Source: Macrothele yani (Eukaryota; Arthropoda; Arachnida; Araneae; Macrothelidae). From it: a stretch of DNA of 64,000 bases. The stretch lies in the NCBI GenBank assembly GCA_039090855.1, contig CM077011.1, forward strand, positions 20,833,001 to 20,897,000. Reading direction: 5' to 3'. The translations under genes were made by a program, and so were the position numbers. The notes below the pieces were generated by a model. It saw only the letters and a program-made list of their open reading frames with translations. It did not search any database and had not been told where the DNA came from. Positions 11,637-23,067 of the stretch are shown piece by piece (within the stretch, counting starts at the first letter, position 1; the number at the start of each line of letters is the position of its first letter).

Positions 11637-11868
11637 ACTCTCCGGTGGCCGATGGTCTGAGGAGCTACCTTCTAACAATTCGTCCTTGATGGAGTCCGGA
11701 CTCGAAGCTTGAATGAATCATTGATGGGGTATTTGTTCGATGGCTCTGATCCCCTCCCCTCCCTAGAAGCAGTCGCTCCAATCTCGAAATAACGGACGGC
11801 CGACTGTTAATTGTTCTAAGAGTTGCTAATAGTGGTCGCTAAACCCCGAAATAAAAGCAAGGAAAACA
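11637..11868 (+). repeat. tRNA-derived SINE, plus orientation, diverged
   Basis: Begins CTCTCCGGTGGCCGATGGTC and keeps a box-B-like GTCCGGACTCGAAGC. It ends with the family 3' words GGACGGCCGACTG and GTGGTCGCTAAACCCCGAAAT. It is one of two plus-oriented copies among ten. Confidence 0.65.
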
Positions 11869-11949
11869 GATACAGAAAATGACTACAATATATAAAATTA
11901 CTCGTGTACGCGATGTTACAACACCACAGTCCCATACGCAGCACAAAAC

Positions 11950-12175
11950 TTTTTTTTTTTTTTTTTATGGAGATTTAACGACCACCGTGAGCAACTCAAT
12001 GGGCTATAAGCAGTCGCCCGTCCCTAATTTAGGGTCACTGGCTCCAGGGAAGGGAGAGAGCTAGTGCCGTAAGACAAACACAACATCCATGCGTCACCGG
12101 ATTTCGAACACGGACCCCTTTCGCACGAATGATCAGAGGCCATCGCTTAAACCACTGCGTCACCGGGGCGGCCGC
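11950..12175 (-). repeat. tRNA-derived SINE, minus orientation
   Basis: A T-run at 11950-11966 (A-tail in reverse) is followed by TTAACGACCACCGTGAGCAA and TAATTTAGGGTCACTGGC, and the tRNA-like head ends with CACTGCGTCACCGGGGCGGC. It is close to the reference copy at 18492-18726. Confidence 0.85.
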
Positions 12176-13364
12176 ATAACATTTTAGGTATGTATCAATA
12201 ATGTTACAGTCTCTCATTTTCGTTACACTTTCAGAGATATCTTACAATTACGTTTCAGCAACATCGATTTTGGAACATAACTCTTGGTACATTGCGGTTA
12301 CGTTAAAAATAGCGTTTACCGACACTACTGTTTTATAGTTTCCATTGTACATAATTGCTACCTTGATGTTACATTCCCGCGAAATTTAAGGCTTTGGGTT
12401 TGGCAATGGCGTTGATACGCATGCGCATTTATGCCATTTCACCGAAGCACTCTCGTAGTCGCATTTCCACGTGCTACTGGGATATTCTTTGGTGATACTG
12501 TCGTACTCGAGTTAGCTAGTTGGTGGATTTAATATTTCATCCTTTTTTTTTAGTGATTCAACATCATCTGAAATTAATTGCCTTGATTATTATAATTTTT
12601 AAATTCTAAAAAGCATTTTATAAAATCTAAGTAGATGGCTGTGTTGTTGTATTAGTATACTATACCAGCATTTTTTTTTACTTGATGCTGAGGAATTTCA
12701 TATTGGTACGTATTTAGAGAAATGACGAATTTGATTTTCTTTCTTTTTTTCGCTAAAATATAATCTATTCCACACGTATAATACAAATTCGACACCCTCA
12801 TTTGGGACCGATTTTTATTTCTTTTGTTGTTGATATATAAAAGCCGCCACTGTTCCCAATGGACAGCGGACTGCGTTGAACCTGTGTAAACGTAAACAAC
12901 TCGTAATACGACTGTTGTTGCTTTTGAAACAGCTGTCGAGTTTTATATTTGTTATTGAGATTTTACGAAGTTTATTGAAACTATAATGTTCAACATAGTA
13001 AATACGTAACAGTAATATGATGATGTCACAAATATCTTTCAAATACGTAACAGTAATGTAACGAAGTTACTAATATCTTTCACATACGTAACAGTAACAT
13101 GAAGTTGATATGTTTAAGTTATAAAGACCTTTCACTGTAACGTATCGGTAATGTTTCAAAGTTATGTTACGTTTGAGGACATTTTGACGTAACCGTAAGT
13201 TTTCTGAAACATTACTGTTACATTGCGCAACGTATCTGAAAAGTCTCAATGTTTCAGTGCTACGTACTTGTAACATATACGAAATATTATGTGCTGTGTA
13301 AGTACAGTCAGTTGAGAGACAGAAAACTTGAAGCAATCTTGAAGTGTGACGTATAGTGATTCTA
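12176..13364. other. Intron sequence rich in GTAAC/GTTAC words
   Basis: No gene was seen. From about 12240 to 13260 the words ACGTAAC, GTAACAG and their complements recur on both strands, forming weak inverted repeats, perhaps an old foldback element. A clearer three-copy array lies at 12998-13125. Confidence 0.4.
12998..13125. repeat. 42-bp tandem repeat, three copies
   Basis: Three successive units, each starting AAATACGTAACAGTAA or ACATACGTAACAGTAA; the first two end in AATATCTTTC. An inverted version follows near 13130-13175. Confidence 0.6.
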
Positions 13365-14783
13365 CACTTAAGTGCCAAAAGTCATGGGATACGTACCTGG
13401 TATCGTGCAGGACCTCTCTAGAACGGCGAAGAGCAGCAACTCGACGTGAATTTAATTTTGAGCTATCCTGTACTCGTGACGCGATTGAATCTATCAAATT
13501 AACCCTACGTACTTGTAAATTAACCCTTTACTCAGGCTTCTTGTTTTCTGGCCAGTGAATAGGTGGTTTTTTATCATTTGAGGACCCAAACTCTTACGTG
13601 ACTCATTTATTGAATGGGAAGTTTCTGCTTTTTATCGACGTTTTTTTTTTCTCACTATGACATTGACTCCACAAGTGGCCGGAAGACACCTGGAGAGATC
13701 TTGAGCCATGCTGTCTGAACAGCCACCCACAGTTCCCTGGTATTTGTAGGTGTAGGATCATGGGTGCGAATGGAGCTTTCCACCTCGTCCCATAAGATCT
13801 CTATTGCGTTCATGTCGAGCGAACGTGGTGGCCACACTATCCGTCGGAACTGTCCAGAGTGCTCCTCGAACCATTCTTGGACAACTTGGGCCCGATGACA
13901 TGGTGCACCGTCCGCCTGGAAAATCCCATCGTTGTTGGGGTACATGAAGTCCATGAAGAGCTGCAAATGGTCACCCAGCAGAGCAACAAAGCTATTACCG
14001 GTTAATAACGGTGTTGACGAGGACATGAGGACACAAACCGTGCCACGTAAAGACACCCCACACATGTATGGACCCCCTACCCCAAGTTTTACAGTGCCTT
14101 ATTGACAGCTTGGGTCCATGGCCGTGGTCTGCGCCAAACTGGATACCTACCATCAGCTTGCAACAACTGATAGCTTTACCCATCAGACCACACCACATGT
14201 TTCCAGTCTTCCAGGGTCCAATTACCGTGTTCACGAGCCCAGGTAAGACGCTGTGTCCGATGTCGTGATGTTAGCAAAGGCGCTCTGGTGGATCTTCTGC
14301 TCCCATACCCAATAGACCCTAAATTACTGACCTGATGGATATATCTCTGGTACCTACTACATTGAACGTGGATGTTATTTGAGACAGTGTCGTTTGTCTG
14401 TTAGCATGACAATGCTGGTCGGATGCCGGGTGGTCATGGCCATTCAGCACCTGTGGTCGGCTTATGCGCTACCCACGGTGGGTGCTAATGCCTTCCATGA
14501 GGTATTATCGGTACATACATTACATGGAGGATAGAGGAATGTTGAATCGCACAACTTCGGAAATTGAATGTCCCATCCGTGTGGCTCTGACTACCATGCC
14601 TCGTTCAAACTCCAATAAATTCACGTCAGCTTGCCATAATCCTTCTGGCGGTTGTTGAACCTGACTCACGAGATTACATCTTGCAACTGATACAAATCAT
14701 GGTGTGCTTCGAAGCCGTTATACGATAGCAGTGTAAATTAAAGATTTGCATACTACTAGCACATGACTTTTTGCACTTCAGTG
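13365..14783 (-). mobile_element. Tc1-like transposon, inactive
   Basis: The ends are inverted repeats (CACTTAAGTGCCAAAAGTCA at the left; GACTTTTTGCACTTCAGTG at the right) with TA on both sides (13363-13364 and 14784-14785). The minus strand encodes a decayed Tc1 transposase: WGVFTWHGLCPHVL near 14030-14070, the second catalytic aspartate in FQADGAPCH near 13900, and the glutamate in AIEILWDEVE near 13790. The first aspartate motif is lost and frames are broken, so it cannot move itself. Length is 1419 bp. Confidence 0.87.
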
Positions 14784-14785
14784 TA

Positions 14786-15239
14786 TGTGATAACAATGGC
14801 ACACCTATACGCTTTTGAGCAAACACTCTTTCATAAGCTTCTTAAATAAACGGTCGTCTTCCATTGCTGGCGTTATACGCAGTAAATGTTCATGATATTG
14901 ATGTACAGAAGTTCTGAAAAGTGTTCTCTGACACAATTCACCGTTCTTTCAACTGGATACACATGGTATCAAGTGTCCGGGTTAATATATAAACACCATT
15001 GGTTGATTATGTGGCATGTAAAATAGTGTAAGAGCTACCAAGGATTAGCCTCTGAAGCTCCAAGTAAATACAGAGAGACAAAGAGAAACATAAATAATGG
15101 AAAGCTAACGGAAGAACAATATTGCAAAGGGTGTTAATGAAACACAAAACTTGAATTGGTGTAAAGGGGATGGACGACACGTTGCTAGACATGAGCACAT
15201 AAAAAAAGTGCAACAGAGAAAGCAGATTGTATTGATTGT
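14786..15239. other. Intron sequence, nothing recognised
   Basis: No coding, repeat or transposon-end signal was seen between the Tc1 element and the piggyBac-like MITE. Confidence 0.5.
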
Positions 15240-15243
15240 TTAA

Positions 15244-15643
15244 CCCTTTAACGACCATAACGCCCAAAACGCCCGTACATACAAACGACCAGAGCTACCC
15301 AAAACGCCTGTCTAGAATGAGTCAGATTTCCTACCCTTACCTGCTCTTTAAATTTGCACGAACCATGAGGGATCAGCAGGAGTTATTATCAGTCACCATT
15401 CAGCATACCCGGGCGCTATCTGGGAAACTCGAATTCAATTCCCGCTCCAGGACGAGGAAAATGTCGAGTTTTCGGATATTATCTGACTTACCGTCCTTGT
15501 CATATTTACACCAAAAAACGGGTTGTCATCTTCAAAATTTGTAATTTGTTGTTGTTACTAAACAAAGAAGTGAAATAAAAGACATTTTGGGCGTTATGGT
15601 ATTTAGAGTGATACCAGATTTTAGGGAAATGATCGTTAAAGGG
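15244..15643. mobile_element. piggyBac-like MITE, 400 bp
   Basis: Flanked by TTAA at 15240-15243 and 15644-15647, the target used by piggyBac transposases. The ends are inverted: CCCTTTAACGACCAT at the left and ATGATCGTTAAAGGG at the right. Just inside, ACCATAACGCCCAAAA (left) is mirrored by TTTTGGGCGTTATGGT (right). No transposase is encoded, so it would have needed one supplied in trans. Confidence 0.75.
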
Positions 15644-15647
15644 TTAA

Positions 15648-18299
15648 AAATATGAGCCAGGTTTATTAAATCTTCTTCTCAATTTAAGAAAACTGGCACA
15701 TTCAAGAGGAAAAACGTAAACATAATTTTCCCACACTCATAGAGGTACTGTCAACACACAGTAAGTAGCCATGACTGGAAACGAGAATGCCCAGTATGGA
15801 GAAGCGACGTTTCAGGATTAAACCAGATTTGGTCAACAAGGTTAATGGCTGGGCAATGTAGAGTACTAACATGACGTCGAAACACCCTAGGATGACACGC
15901 GGTAAAGTGAGCTTTCTTGTCGGAAAATAATACGGATGATACTTCAAAGGAAGAGTAGGTAATGGAGTTTGAGAATGTCTTCCAAATATAGCTGTTCTGC
16001 TAAGTTTTCCTCGTGAACAACAAACGTGATTGAATGTATAGTAACTTATTGTATCCCATGTCACAACTTGTAAGGTGGAGGCAGAATGCGACATGCCTGA
16101 AAGTACCCATGATCATCCACTCCTCTTAGCGGCGTCATACGCTCATAAGGTCACCGCCTGTATTAACACCAAAGCGGGACTCCTCAGGGAAGACTTGTTC
16201 CCCTGTCAAGTCTAATGCTTTCACCGGCGCGCAAGATACTTCTCGAGGTGGCGGGCTGTCAGAAACTACGAAAGAACTTGATGTCGTGCTACTAATCCTG
16301 TCTCCGTTCAACGTTTTCAGAGTGTATGCAGAAAACAAAACAAGTAATATAGGAGATCTTGTTGAATGGATGAGGAAGATGGTTGTGTAGCTGCTGTCTC
16401 AATACAGTATAAGGCTGTCCTCTCTTTCTATATTAAATGCATGTGGAGTAGATTCATTGTGAAAGCAGCGGCTGCTCCATAACCCAGTTTTGTAAATACG
16501 GTATTATTGTGCTTTACGTTTTGGGTAGCTGCTTAATGCGCTGTCCATTACCTTGCACTCATTCTCACCATACGGCCCAATGTAATTGTCACTGTTTTGT
16601 GCTATTCTATCGCTTGCAATGACCCGACATACCTGCACTGCTATCAGCTGACCTCATAGCAGCATTATATAAGAATTTCAAATAGGGGTGTCATAGGCGA
16701 CTGCGACAGAACGACGAAATGGCAGTAAACTTATTAAGTCGAATACCTGTGAAAATTCTTACATTCCAGAACAGAAATCGAATCATGTTGAGGGTTCAAC
16801 TGACGTGCAGCTACAAATCCAATTTATTCAAAATCAACTGAAATGAATCAGCACAGATTTTCATCATCAAAATGCGGTAACAGACTACTCGCACGACCAT
16901 ACTTTGTTTATTAATTTTATCAGGAATATCATTTTAGATGCCGTCCGATGAAGCTTTAAATTTTATTCAATAATATTTGCTTTCGTGGAAGAGCTGGATG
17001 ATGAAATGTTTTAAGCTGGATGATAAAATGTTTTAAAACGCTTATTCTGAATTTTCTGATCATTATATTACTTTAAAACATATATGGTCGCGCGCGGCCC
17101 AACAATTACAGCAGAGGATTTGCAATGTTCTCGGCTCGTGGACTTTTGGCAACAAGATTAAAATATTCCTCGTTTTCAGTAAATTTAACCTTTCTATTGG
17201 AGTTTTCTCTCATTGTACACAGTAAGTAGAAACAGATCTGTCATTTATAACTGGTTAACCAAAAGCCCCCACCACCCCCAAATCTGTTTCTTGAAATGAT
17301 TTATGAGCATGTTTTAGCTTTTAAAAATATGTTGGTTGTTGGATAAGGCGTGTTCTTTGGCAGTACCAGGTACAGAGCTACGTGTGGTATGTCTCTGCTC
17401 AAATTCAAAGATCTCGTGAGATCAGTTATCATAACTGGAAAGTTATTCACTCAGTGACGATAATTGTACTACAGGCGTAAAAGAAGTTTCTAATCTTGAT
17501 CTTTCTTTTATGGAGTAATAAGAAACACGGGGAATTCTAAGAATTTCATCTCCAAACTCGTTTTGATACTTACATTTGGTGTTCTAATATTAGATTCGGA
17601 TTTTACGGAACTAGGTACACGTAATATCGAGTCCACCATGATCCTCCGTGTATGTCTGAAAAACATACATGGCAATCATGCTTAAAAATTTAATAACATT
17701 CTTGTCACGAGAAGACGAACAATGGCTTATAAGGGAGAAGTTAAAAAACTAATAAGATTCCGGTATTCAATAGAAGAGCGAAATCACTCAGCAAAATTAG
17801 TGATTCTTGATGCGCAAATCGATACTGAAGAAAGTAAAACTGGATTTTGCAGGGAAAACCTATTTCATTCCTGTTTTGTGGCTTTCTTAGGAGCAATAGT
17901 TCAATTCTTTTCACGAAATAGAGAATCAGTTATAATACCCTAAACAAAAATGTCTAAGAATATCTTACTACAGCTGAAATTTTAGGAGCAAGAGGATTAC
18001 GTTCAGGAGAGAAAAAATAGCGACAAATGTGCAATTAGTAACATAGTGATTGAAATCAAATTTGTATAATATTTCAGAGAGACGGCAACAGTAATGAAAC
18101 TATGAAAATTATTTAAAGCGACCAAAAAAAAAGATTTAGATAATGTATTAATGAAAATTAGGCGGTAATTTGCCGTAGATAAAGAGGAAAAATACTGGTA
18201 ACACTAAAATTTCAAAACTGATTTCAGAAAAGGAATAAATATATTCCGCGAAATACTTAACAACAATCTATTTATTAATATATATTTGTACAAGAACAA
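15648..18299. other. Intron sequence, nothing recognised
   Basis: Several short frames on both strands (for example 15702-16094 and 16135-16338, minus) show no family motif and no splice pair. No repeats of note. Confidence 0.5.
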
Positions 18300-18345
18300 T
18301 TTCCGTTTCTAGGTGTAATATACTACGACATTAAAAACTGCGAGC

Positions 18346-18372
18346 TTTCGCTACCACTGGCAGATTCTTCAG
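18346..18372 (-). ncRNA. Hammerhead-ribozyme-like core of the minus Penelope copy
   Basis: On the minus strand: CTGAAGA (18366-18372), a five-pair hairpin CTGCC/GGTAG with loop AGT, one C, and GAAA (18346-18349). CTGANGA is the allowed core. The upstream context ACTCAGC is shared with the core at 9616. Helices I and III are not resolved. Confidence 0.5.
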
Positions 18373-18491
18373 GCTGAGTAACATAAACAGCAACATAATC
18401 TGGAAAAGGAACTCAAACTTAAAAAACAAAATTGTAATATGGCGCATGCGAAATTCGCGCTAACCAGAACTTTATCATGACACGCGCCTTA

Positions 18492-18726
18492 GCCGCCCCG
18501 GTGGCGCAGTGGTCTAAACGATGGCTTCTGATCATTCGTCCAAAAGGGGTCCGGGTTCGAATTCCGGTGAGGCATGGATGTTGTGTTTGTCTTACGGCAC
18601 TGGCTCTCTCCCTTCCCTGGTACCAGTGACCCTAAATTAGGGACGGGCGACTGCTTATAGCCCATTGAGTTGCTCACGGTGGTCGTTAAACCTCCAATCA
18701 AAACAAAAAAAAAAAACAAAAAAAAA
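18492..18726 (+). repeat. tRNA-derived SINE, best copy, with target duplication
   Basis: This is the reference copy for the family. Box A-like TGGCGCAGTGG lies at 18502-18512 and box B GGTTCGAATTC at 18554-18564, as in RNA polymerase III promoters of tRNA genes. The body reads through TTAGGGACGGGCGACTGC to an A-tail with two C interruptions. A perfect 12-bp target duplication ACACGCGCCTTA flanks it (18480-18491 and 18727-18738), so its integration was by LINE machinery and fairly recent. It is inserted in the 3' part of a Penelope-like element. Confidence 0.93.
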
Positions 18727-19247
18727 ACACGCGCCTTAATTGATGTTGCTGAATGTTGAGAATCTTGTGCCAAATAGGGGAGATGTATGTGATAACTTGT
18801 GTTCGACGTATCGTCGCACGTTAAAATTTCAATAAATTATCTGACGGCTGTAGCTCTGGGCCCATCGTAGGAAGCCAGCCTCCGCATGCTGCTCCAAATA
18901 GAAGTGGATCTCTGGTTGTAGCGTTTCTGGCAAGAGCTGTGGTCAACTTCTTCTTTTTTACGTCTCTTTGGTGCTCTAGCAGGCGGATTCTGAAAGACCG
19001 TTTAGTCTTTGCTATATATAGCTTCGCTGACGCGTCTGGGAATTGCAAGGGAATAACCATATACTCCTGCTTGATTGCCCAGTTCAATTTTGCAGATAGA
19101 AGAGGGGCTAGAGGTTTCCATGTTCTTAGCGCGACACCAAGTTTTATGCCTCTTTAGAGCATTATTAGTGTATAAGCTACGATCGGGACATAAGGGATTG
19201 ACTCCAAGAAGAATCTTTATTGTTGCTCTTGTTTGATGCTCGTCATA

Positions 19248-20777
19248 CACTGCCGGACAATTGCTAAGGACGGATGACAATAGCAACCATAAAATGGAAG
19301 GCAGGAAAATGTGGAAATTAGCATAAGTGCGGGATACAGTAAGACGTGTTGTGCGTATGCAAATTTGGATTGCCGAACTTGTTCGTGACGTCATAGCGCT
19401 GATAAGAGATATAAAGGATTTGACGCGTATTGACCGTTGTTGTTCAAACGCAAAGTTCAAATGGAAAGAATCCATTGACGAACTTGCAATTTTCAGTATG
19501 TCTTCCCGACATCACCTAGATGATTTTACGCGTGGCCGTATTATTGGCAAGATTGAAGAAGGGCAAAAAATAACACATGTTGCCAGGGAGTTCGACGTCA
19601 GCCACAGTGTTGTTTCAAGGCTTAGGAAATCATTTCAAACAAATGGATAGTGTAGCAAACGTCACGGGGAGGTCGTGTTCGCAGTACGACACCTGAAGAA
19701 GATCGGTACATAGTGCTATCAACAAAAAGACACCGGCGCAGCACAGCTAGTGAGGTAGCAAATCCGTTTATGGCTGCTACTGGCAAGCGGATCTCCCGAA
19801 AAACTGTCGCCAGACGTTTGCATGAAGGAGAACTATACGCCCGCCGTCCTGTTGTGTGCATCCCATTGTCCAGACGTCACCGTACCGCACGTTTGCAATG
19901 GTGCCATCAACATCGCAATTGGACTGATAACGACTGGTCTTCTGTCCTCTTCTCAGATGAGAGTAGATACAGTCTATCGTCTGATTGTCGACGACAACTG
20001 ATCTAGCGTGATAGTGGTACTGCATATTTTCCAGCAAACATACAGGAAAGGGACCGATATCCGACATGTAGTGTCATGGTATGGGCTGGCATCATGATCA
20101 ATGGCCGTACGTCCCTCTATGTGCTTCCAACTCGGACTATGACTGGCCAACGATTCATTAATGACGTTCTGCTACCTCATGTTCACATGTTCCGTGGTTC
20201 TGTCGGTGATAGATTCCTTTTCATGGACGACAACGCAACATGTCATCGAACAGTCACTGTCCTGGAGTGTCTTGAGAGCAAGGATATTCAACGCCTCGTA
20301 TGGCCAGCACGTTCTCCAGATCTGAATCCCATTGAAATGTTGGGGATGCTTTGGGGAGGAGTCTTTCTGGTCGCCAATGCCCTCCAATAAACAAGGACAC
20401 CCTCATCCGTGCACTGACAGAGGAATGGGATGAATTACCCCAACATCTGCTTGATAATGTTGTGCAAAGCATGACACGACGTGTGGAATCTTGCATCGCC
20501 CTTCATGGTGGCCATATCCCGTATTGACATCCTAAGCCGGAACGCCTGCGGACGGTAATTGCATTTTTTTCACGTTTACGTATTCTGCACAAAATGGCCT
20601 GTTTGTCCCTTGAACACGTTCCAAAGCCTTCTGGATTTCAGAGCACAATAAATTGTCTTTCTTGTAATGTCCTGGCATTCTGACATTATTTTATTTCACT
20701 TGGCATCCAACCACACTTACCTTTTTTATGCGCTATATAGCCGTTTATGATCCGTCCTTAGCAATTGTCCAACAGTG
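19248..20777 (+). mobile_element. Tc1-like transposon, inactive, inserted in Penelope element
   Basis: Inverted repeats of 28 bp with two mismatches (19248-19275 and 20750-20777, sharing GGACAATTGCTAAGGACGGA) are flanked by TA (19246-19247 and 20778-20779). The plus strand encodes a Tc1 transposase in pieces. The helix-turn-helix part LDDFTRGRIIGKIEEGQKI starts near 19516. Then come KRISRKTVARRLHEGELYAR near 19790, the first aspartate in VLFSDESRY near 19945, the second in MDDNATCH near 20225, and the glutamate in SPDLNPIE near 20320. The last two are spaced as DD34E. Stops and shifts separate the pieces, so it is dead. Confidence 0.92.
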
Positions 20778-20974
20778 TATTTGTCTTTGCATTGCTATCT
20801 TACTTTACGGATGATTCCATCCACATATTCTATGTCACAGCCTGCTGGTAAAGCGAGGTTCTTCAGATTGACTGTTTCATCGTTGATGTCTACGTGCTTA
20901 GACACTAGGCTTGTAGGCACGATATGCGTGGTGACGAAAAAGTGCATAATCCAACTATGCCAACTTCCGTGGGA

Positions 20975-21535
20975 CCCATGTCACAGAACTATACACTTCT
21001 TTGTCAGCACACATATCGTGCCTACAAGCCTAGTGTCTAAACAGGTAGACATCAACGATGAAATAGTCAATCTGAAGAACTTTGCTTTAGCTCCAGGCTA
21101 TGACATAGAACACGTGGATAGAATCATCAGTAAAGCAAGATGCAAAGCAACGACAAATATGGCGAGCATCAAACAGGAGCAACAAGAAATACTCTTGGGA
21201 TCAATCCCTTAAGTCCCGAGCGTAGCTTATACACTAAAGAATGCCCTAAAGAGGCATAAAACTTGGTGTCGCTCTAAGAACCTTGAAACCTCTAGCCTCT
21301 CTTCTATCGGTGACATTGGACAAAATTGAACTGTGCAATCAAGCAGGAGTATATGGTATTCCATTGCAATTCCCAGACGCGTCAACGCAGCTATATATAA
21401 GAATGGCCAAACGGTCTTTCAGAATCCGCCTGCAAGAACGCCAAAGAGACGTTAAATAGATAATGTTGACCACAGCTCTTGCCAGAAACGCTGCATCCAG
21501 AGGAGCCACTCCTTTTTGGAGCTGATTACCTGCTA
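20975..21535 (+). mobile_element. Penelope-like element, plus copy (partial)
   Basis: Mirror copy of 18300-20960. The plus strand encodes a Penelope linker (DINDEIVNLKNFALAPGYDI near 21049-21108) and a decayed GIY-YIG region near 21330-21500 (QAGVYGIPLQFPDAS, then KRSFRIRLQERQRDV). At 21166-21172 it keeps the uninterrupted sequence ACAAATATGG where the minus copy carries the Tc1. The two copies meet in a short palindrome centre near 20960-20980. Confidence 0.75.
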
Positions 21536-21554
21536 AAAGGCACATAACAATGAC

Positions 21555-22640
21555 GACTGATTTAAAAGGGAACAGGGAAGATGTTTGAGTGAGTCACTTG
21601 TTTCTATCCAGTCGAATGATGTCGTTCATATCAGGAGCACTTAAACCTCCCAATCATGTCTTGGGGCACGGAACAGAGAATAAATGACTGGAAGGGAGCG
21701 CTTACAACCATGTCAGCGGATTTAATCCTCCTAATCATGTCTTGGGGCATGAAGCAGAGAATAAAGGAATTGGAAGGGAGTGCATTTAACCATCTCAGGA
21801 GCACTTAAACCTCCTAATCATGTCTTGGGGCAAAAAGATGATAATAAAGGGCCGGAAGGGAGCGCATACAACCATGTCAGGAGCAGATCAACTTCCTAAT
21901 CGTGTCTTGGGGCATAGATCAGAGAATAAAGGACTGGAAAGAAGAGCATACAACCATGTCAGGAGCACTTAAACCTCCTTATCATGCCTTGTGGCATGGA
22001 GCAGAGAATAAAGGATTGGAAGGAAGCGCATACAACCATGTCAGGAGCAGTTCAACCTCCTAATAATGTCTTGGGGCATGGATCAGAGAATAAAGGACTG
22101 GAAGGGAGGGAATACAACCATGTCAGGAGCACTTAAACCTCCGTATGTCTTGGAGCATGGATCAGAGAATATAAGTCTGGAATGGAATGCTTACAACCAT
22201 GTCAGGAGCAGTTCAACCTCCTAATCATGTCTTGGGGCATGGATCAGATAATAAAAGACTTTACGGGAGAGCTTAGAACCACGCCAGGAGAACTTCAACC
22301 TCCTAATTATGTCTTGGGGTATGGAGCAGAGAATAAAGGGCTAGAAGGGAGTGCTTAAAACCATATCAAGAGCACTTAAACCTCCGTATCATGTCTTGGG
22401 GAATGGAGCAGAGAATAAAGGACTAGAAAGGAGCACGTAAACCTCCTAAGCATGTCTTGGAGCATGGATCAGAGAAGGAAGGTCTGGAATGGAATGCTTA
22501 CAAAAATTAGCAGGTTCATGGATGGTACTGCTGAGATGTTAGATGTAAAAAAACTTTTTCTGCTGTAGCTTTCGTAAAACTTGGCCATTTCATGAACCTC
22601 TTTACTTGAGAAATTTTTAACACCATTTCGTTCAGTGACA
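21555..22640 (-). repeat. Dispersed repeat, copy with 82-bp minisatellite inside
   Basis: Flanks match the dispersed family in reverse (GAGTCACTTGTTTCTATCCA near 21595; CTGCTGTAGCTTTCGTAAAA near 22560). Between them, about 21625-22500, one internal segment is repeated about 11 times at about 82 bp. Typical words are CTAATCATGTCTTGGGGCAT, GAGAATAAAGGACTGGAAGG and ACAACCATGTCAGGAGCA. In the middle, units ending GCACTTAAACC alternate with units ending GCAGTTCAACC, hinting at a 164-bp higher-order unit. Non-coding. Confidence 0.88.
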
Positions 22641-22956
22641 TCTTCCGATTAAAGGATTAAGCTGAATTGTCTTATTATTCGCATGATCATTATTTACGAG
22701 TTTCTGTACGTTCTTTGTGAGTAAAACTTTACGTTTTAGGCGTTAGTCCGTACAAATAAAGAACGCATTTTGTAGGTTGCTCTTACAATGACCGTTCTTT
22801 GCGGTATTTTTTTCGATAAAGTTGAATCTGACTTCTGTAATTAACCAAAAAAGAAATAATAAAGAAGGGAAAATTATTCTTATCTTTAGTTTCTCCAATT
22901 TTTCTGCTAATAAAGAGCTGTAGAGGAGTACTTTGTTTGATGAAAGAGACAATTAC

Positions 22957-23067
22957 CTTTGGTGAGCAGAGAGAGGGGAGTTCCAGTGGATCCATCGGAG
23001 TAGCGGCCGTCGTCAACAAAGATGCAGGGTTGTCCAGATTCTAGATTTCCATTGAGACCACCCACCG
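22957..23067 (-). CDS. Ten-m/Ten-a: Teneurin, short linker exon after the transmembrane segment
   Basis: A 111-bp exon on the minus strand between an acceptor (TTTCTTTTTGTCTTTCTAG) and a donor (GTAATT). Of the three frames only one is open; it starts with two bases, has 36 codons and ends with one base. The product begins VGGLNGNL and continues ESGQPCIFVDDGRYSDGSTG, a hydrophilic stretch expected just outside the membrane. The frame joins exactly with both neighbours: GCA plus a split codon from 42419-42888, and a split glutamate codon into 5290-5582. I do not recognise this exon on its own. Its assignment rests on splice signals, phase and position between two teneurin exons. Confidence 0.68.

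Larger units (their letters stand above)
18300..20960 (-). mobile_element. Penelope-like element, minus copy, split by Tc1 and SINE
   Basis: Read on the minus strand, the linker between reverse transcriptase and endonuclease starts near 20950 and is cut at 20778 by a Tc1 element. It resumes at 19247 with the GIY-YIG endonuclease region (QAGVY near 19050, YIAKTKRSFRIRLLEHQRDV near 18970-19030, then ALARNAT). The 3' part continues past 18820 to a hammerhead-like core at 18346-18372 and contains a SINE at 18492-18726. No reverse-transcriptase core is present, so this copy is 5'-truncated or rearranged. A second copy in opposite orientation starts near 20980. Confidence 0.75.

Noticed and set aside
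15702..16338. Minus-strand frames as a possible host gene
   Set aside because: No recognisable motif, no splice pair and no homology to the teneurin; composition is ordinary intron.
18492..18575. Genuine tRNA gene
   Set aside because: The head has box A and B but the acceptor stem does not pair and an A-tailed body with target duplication follows, so it is a SINE.
21600..22510. CRISPR-like array of regular repeats
   Set aside because: Units are direct tandem copies with no spacer sequence between them, in a eukaryotic genome and within a dispersed repeat.
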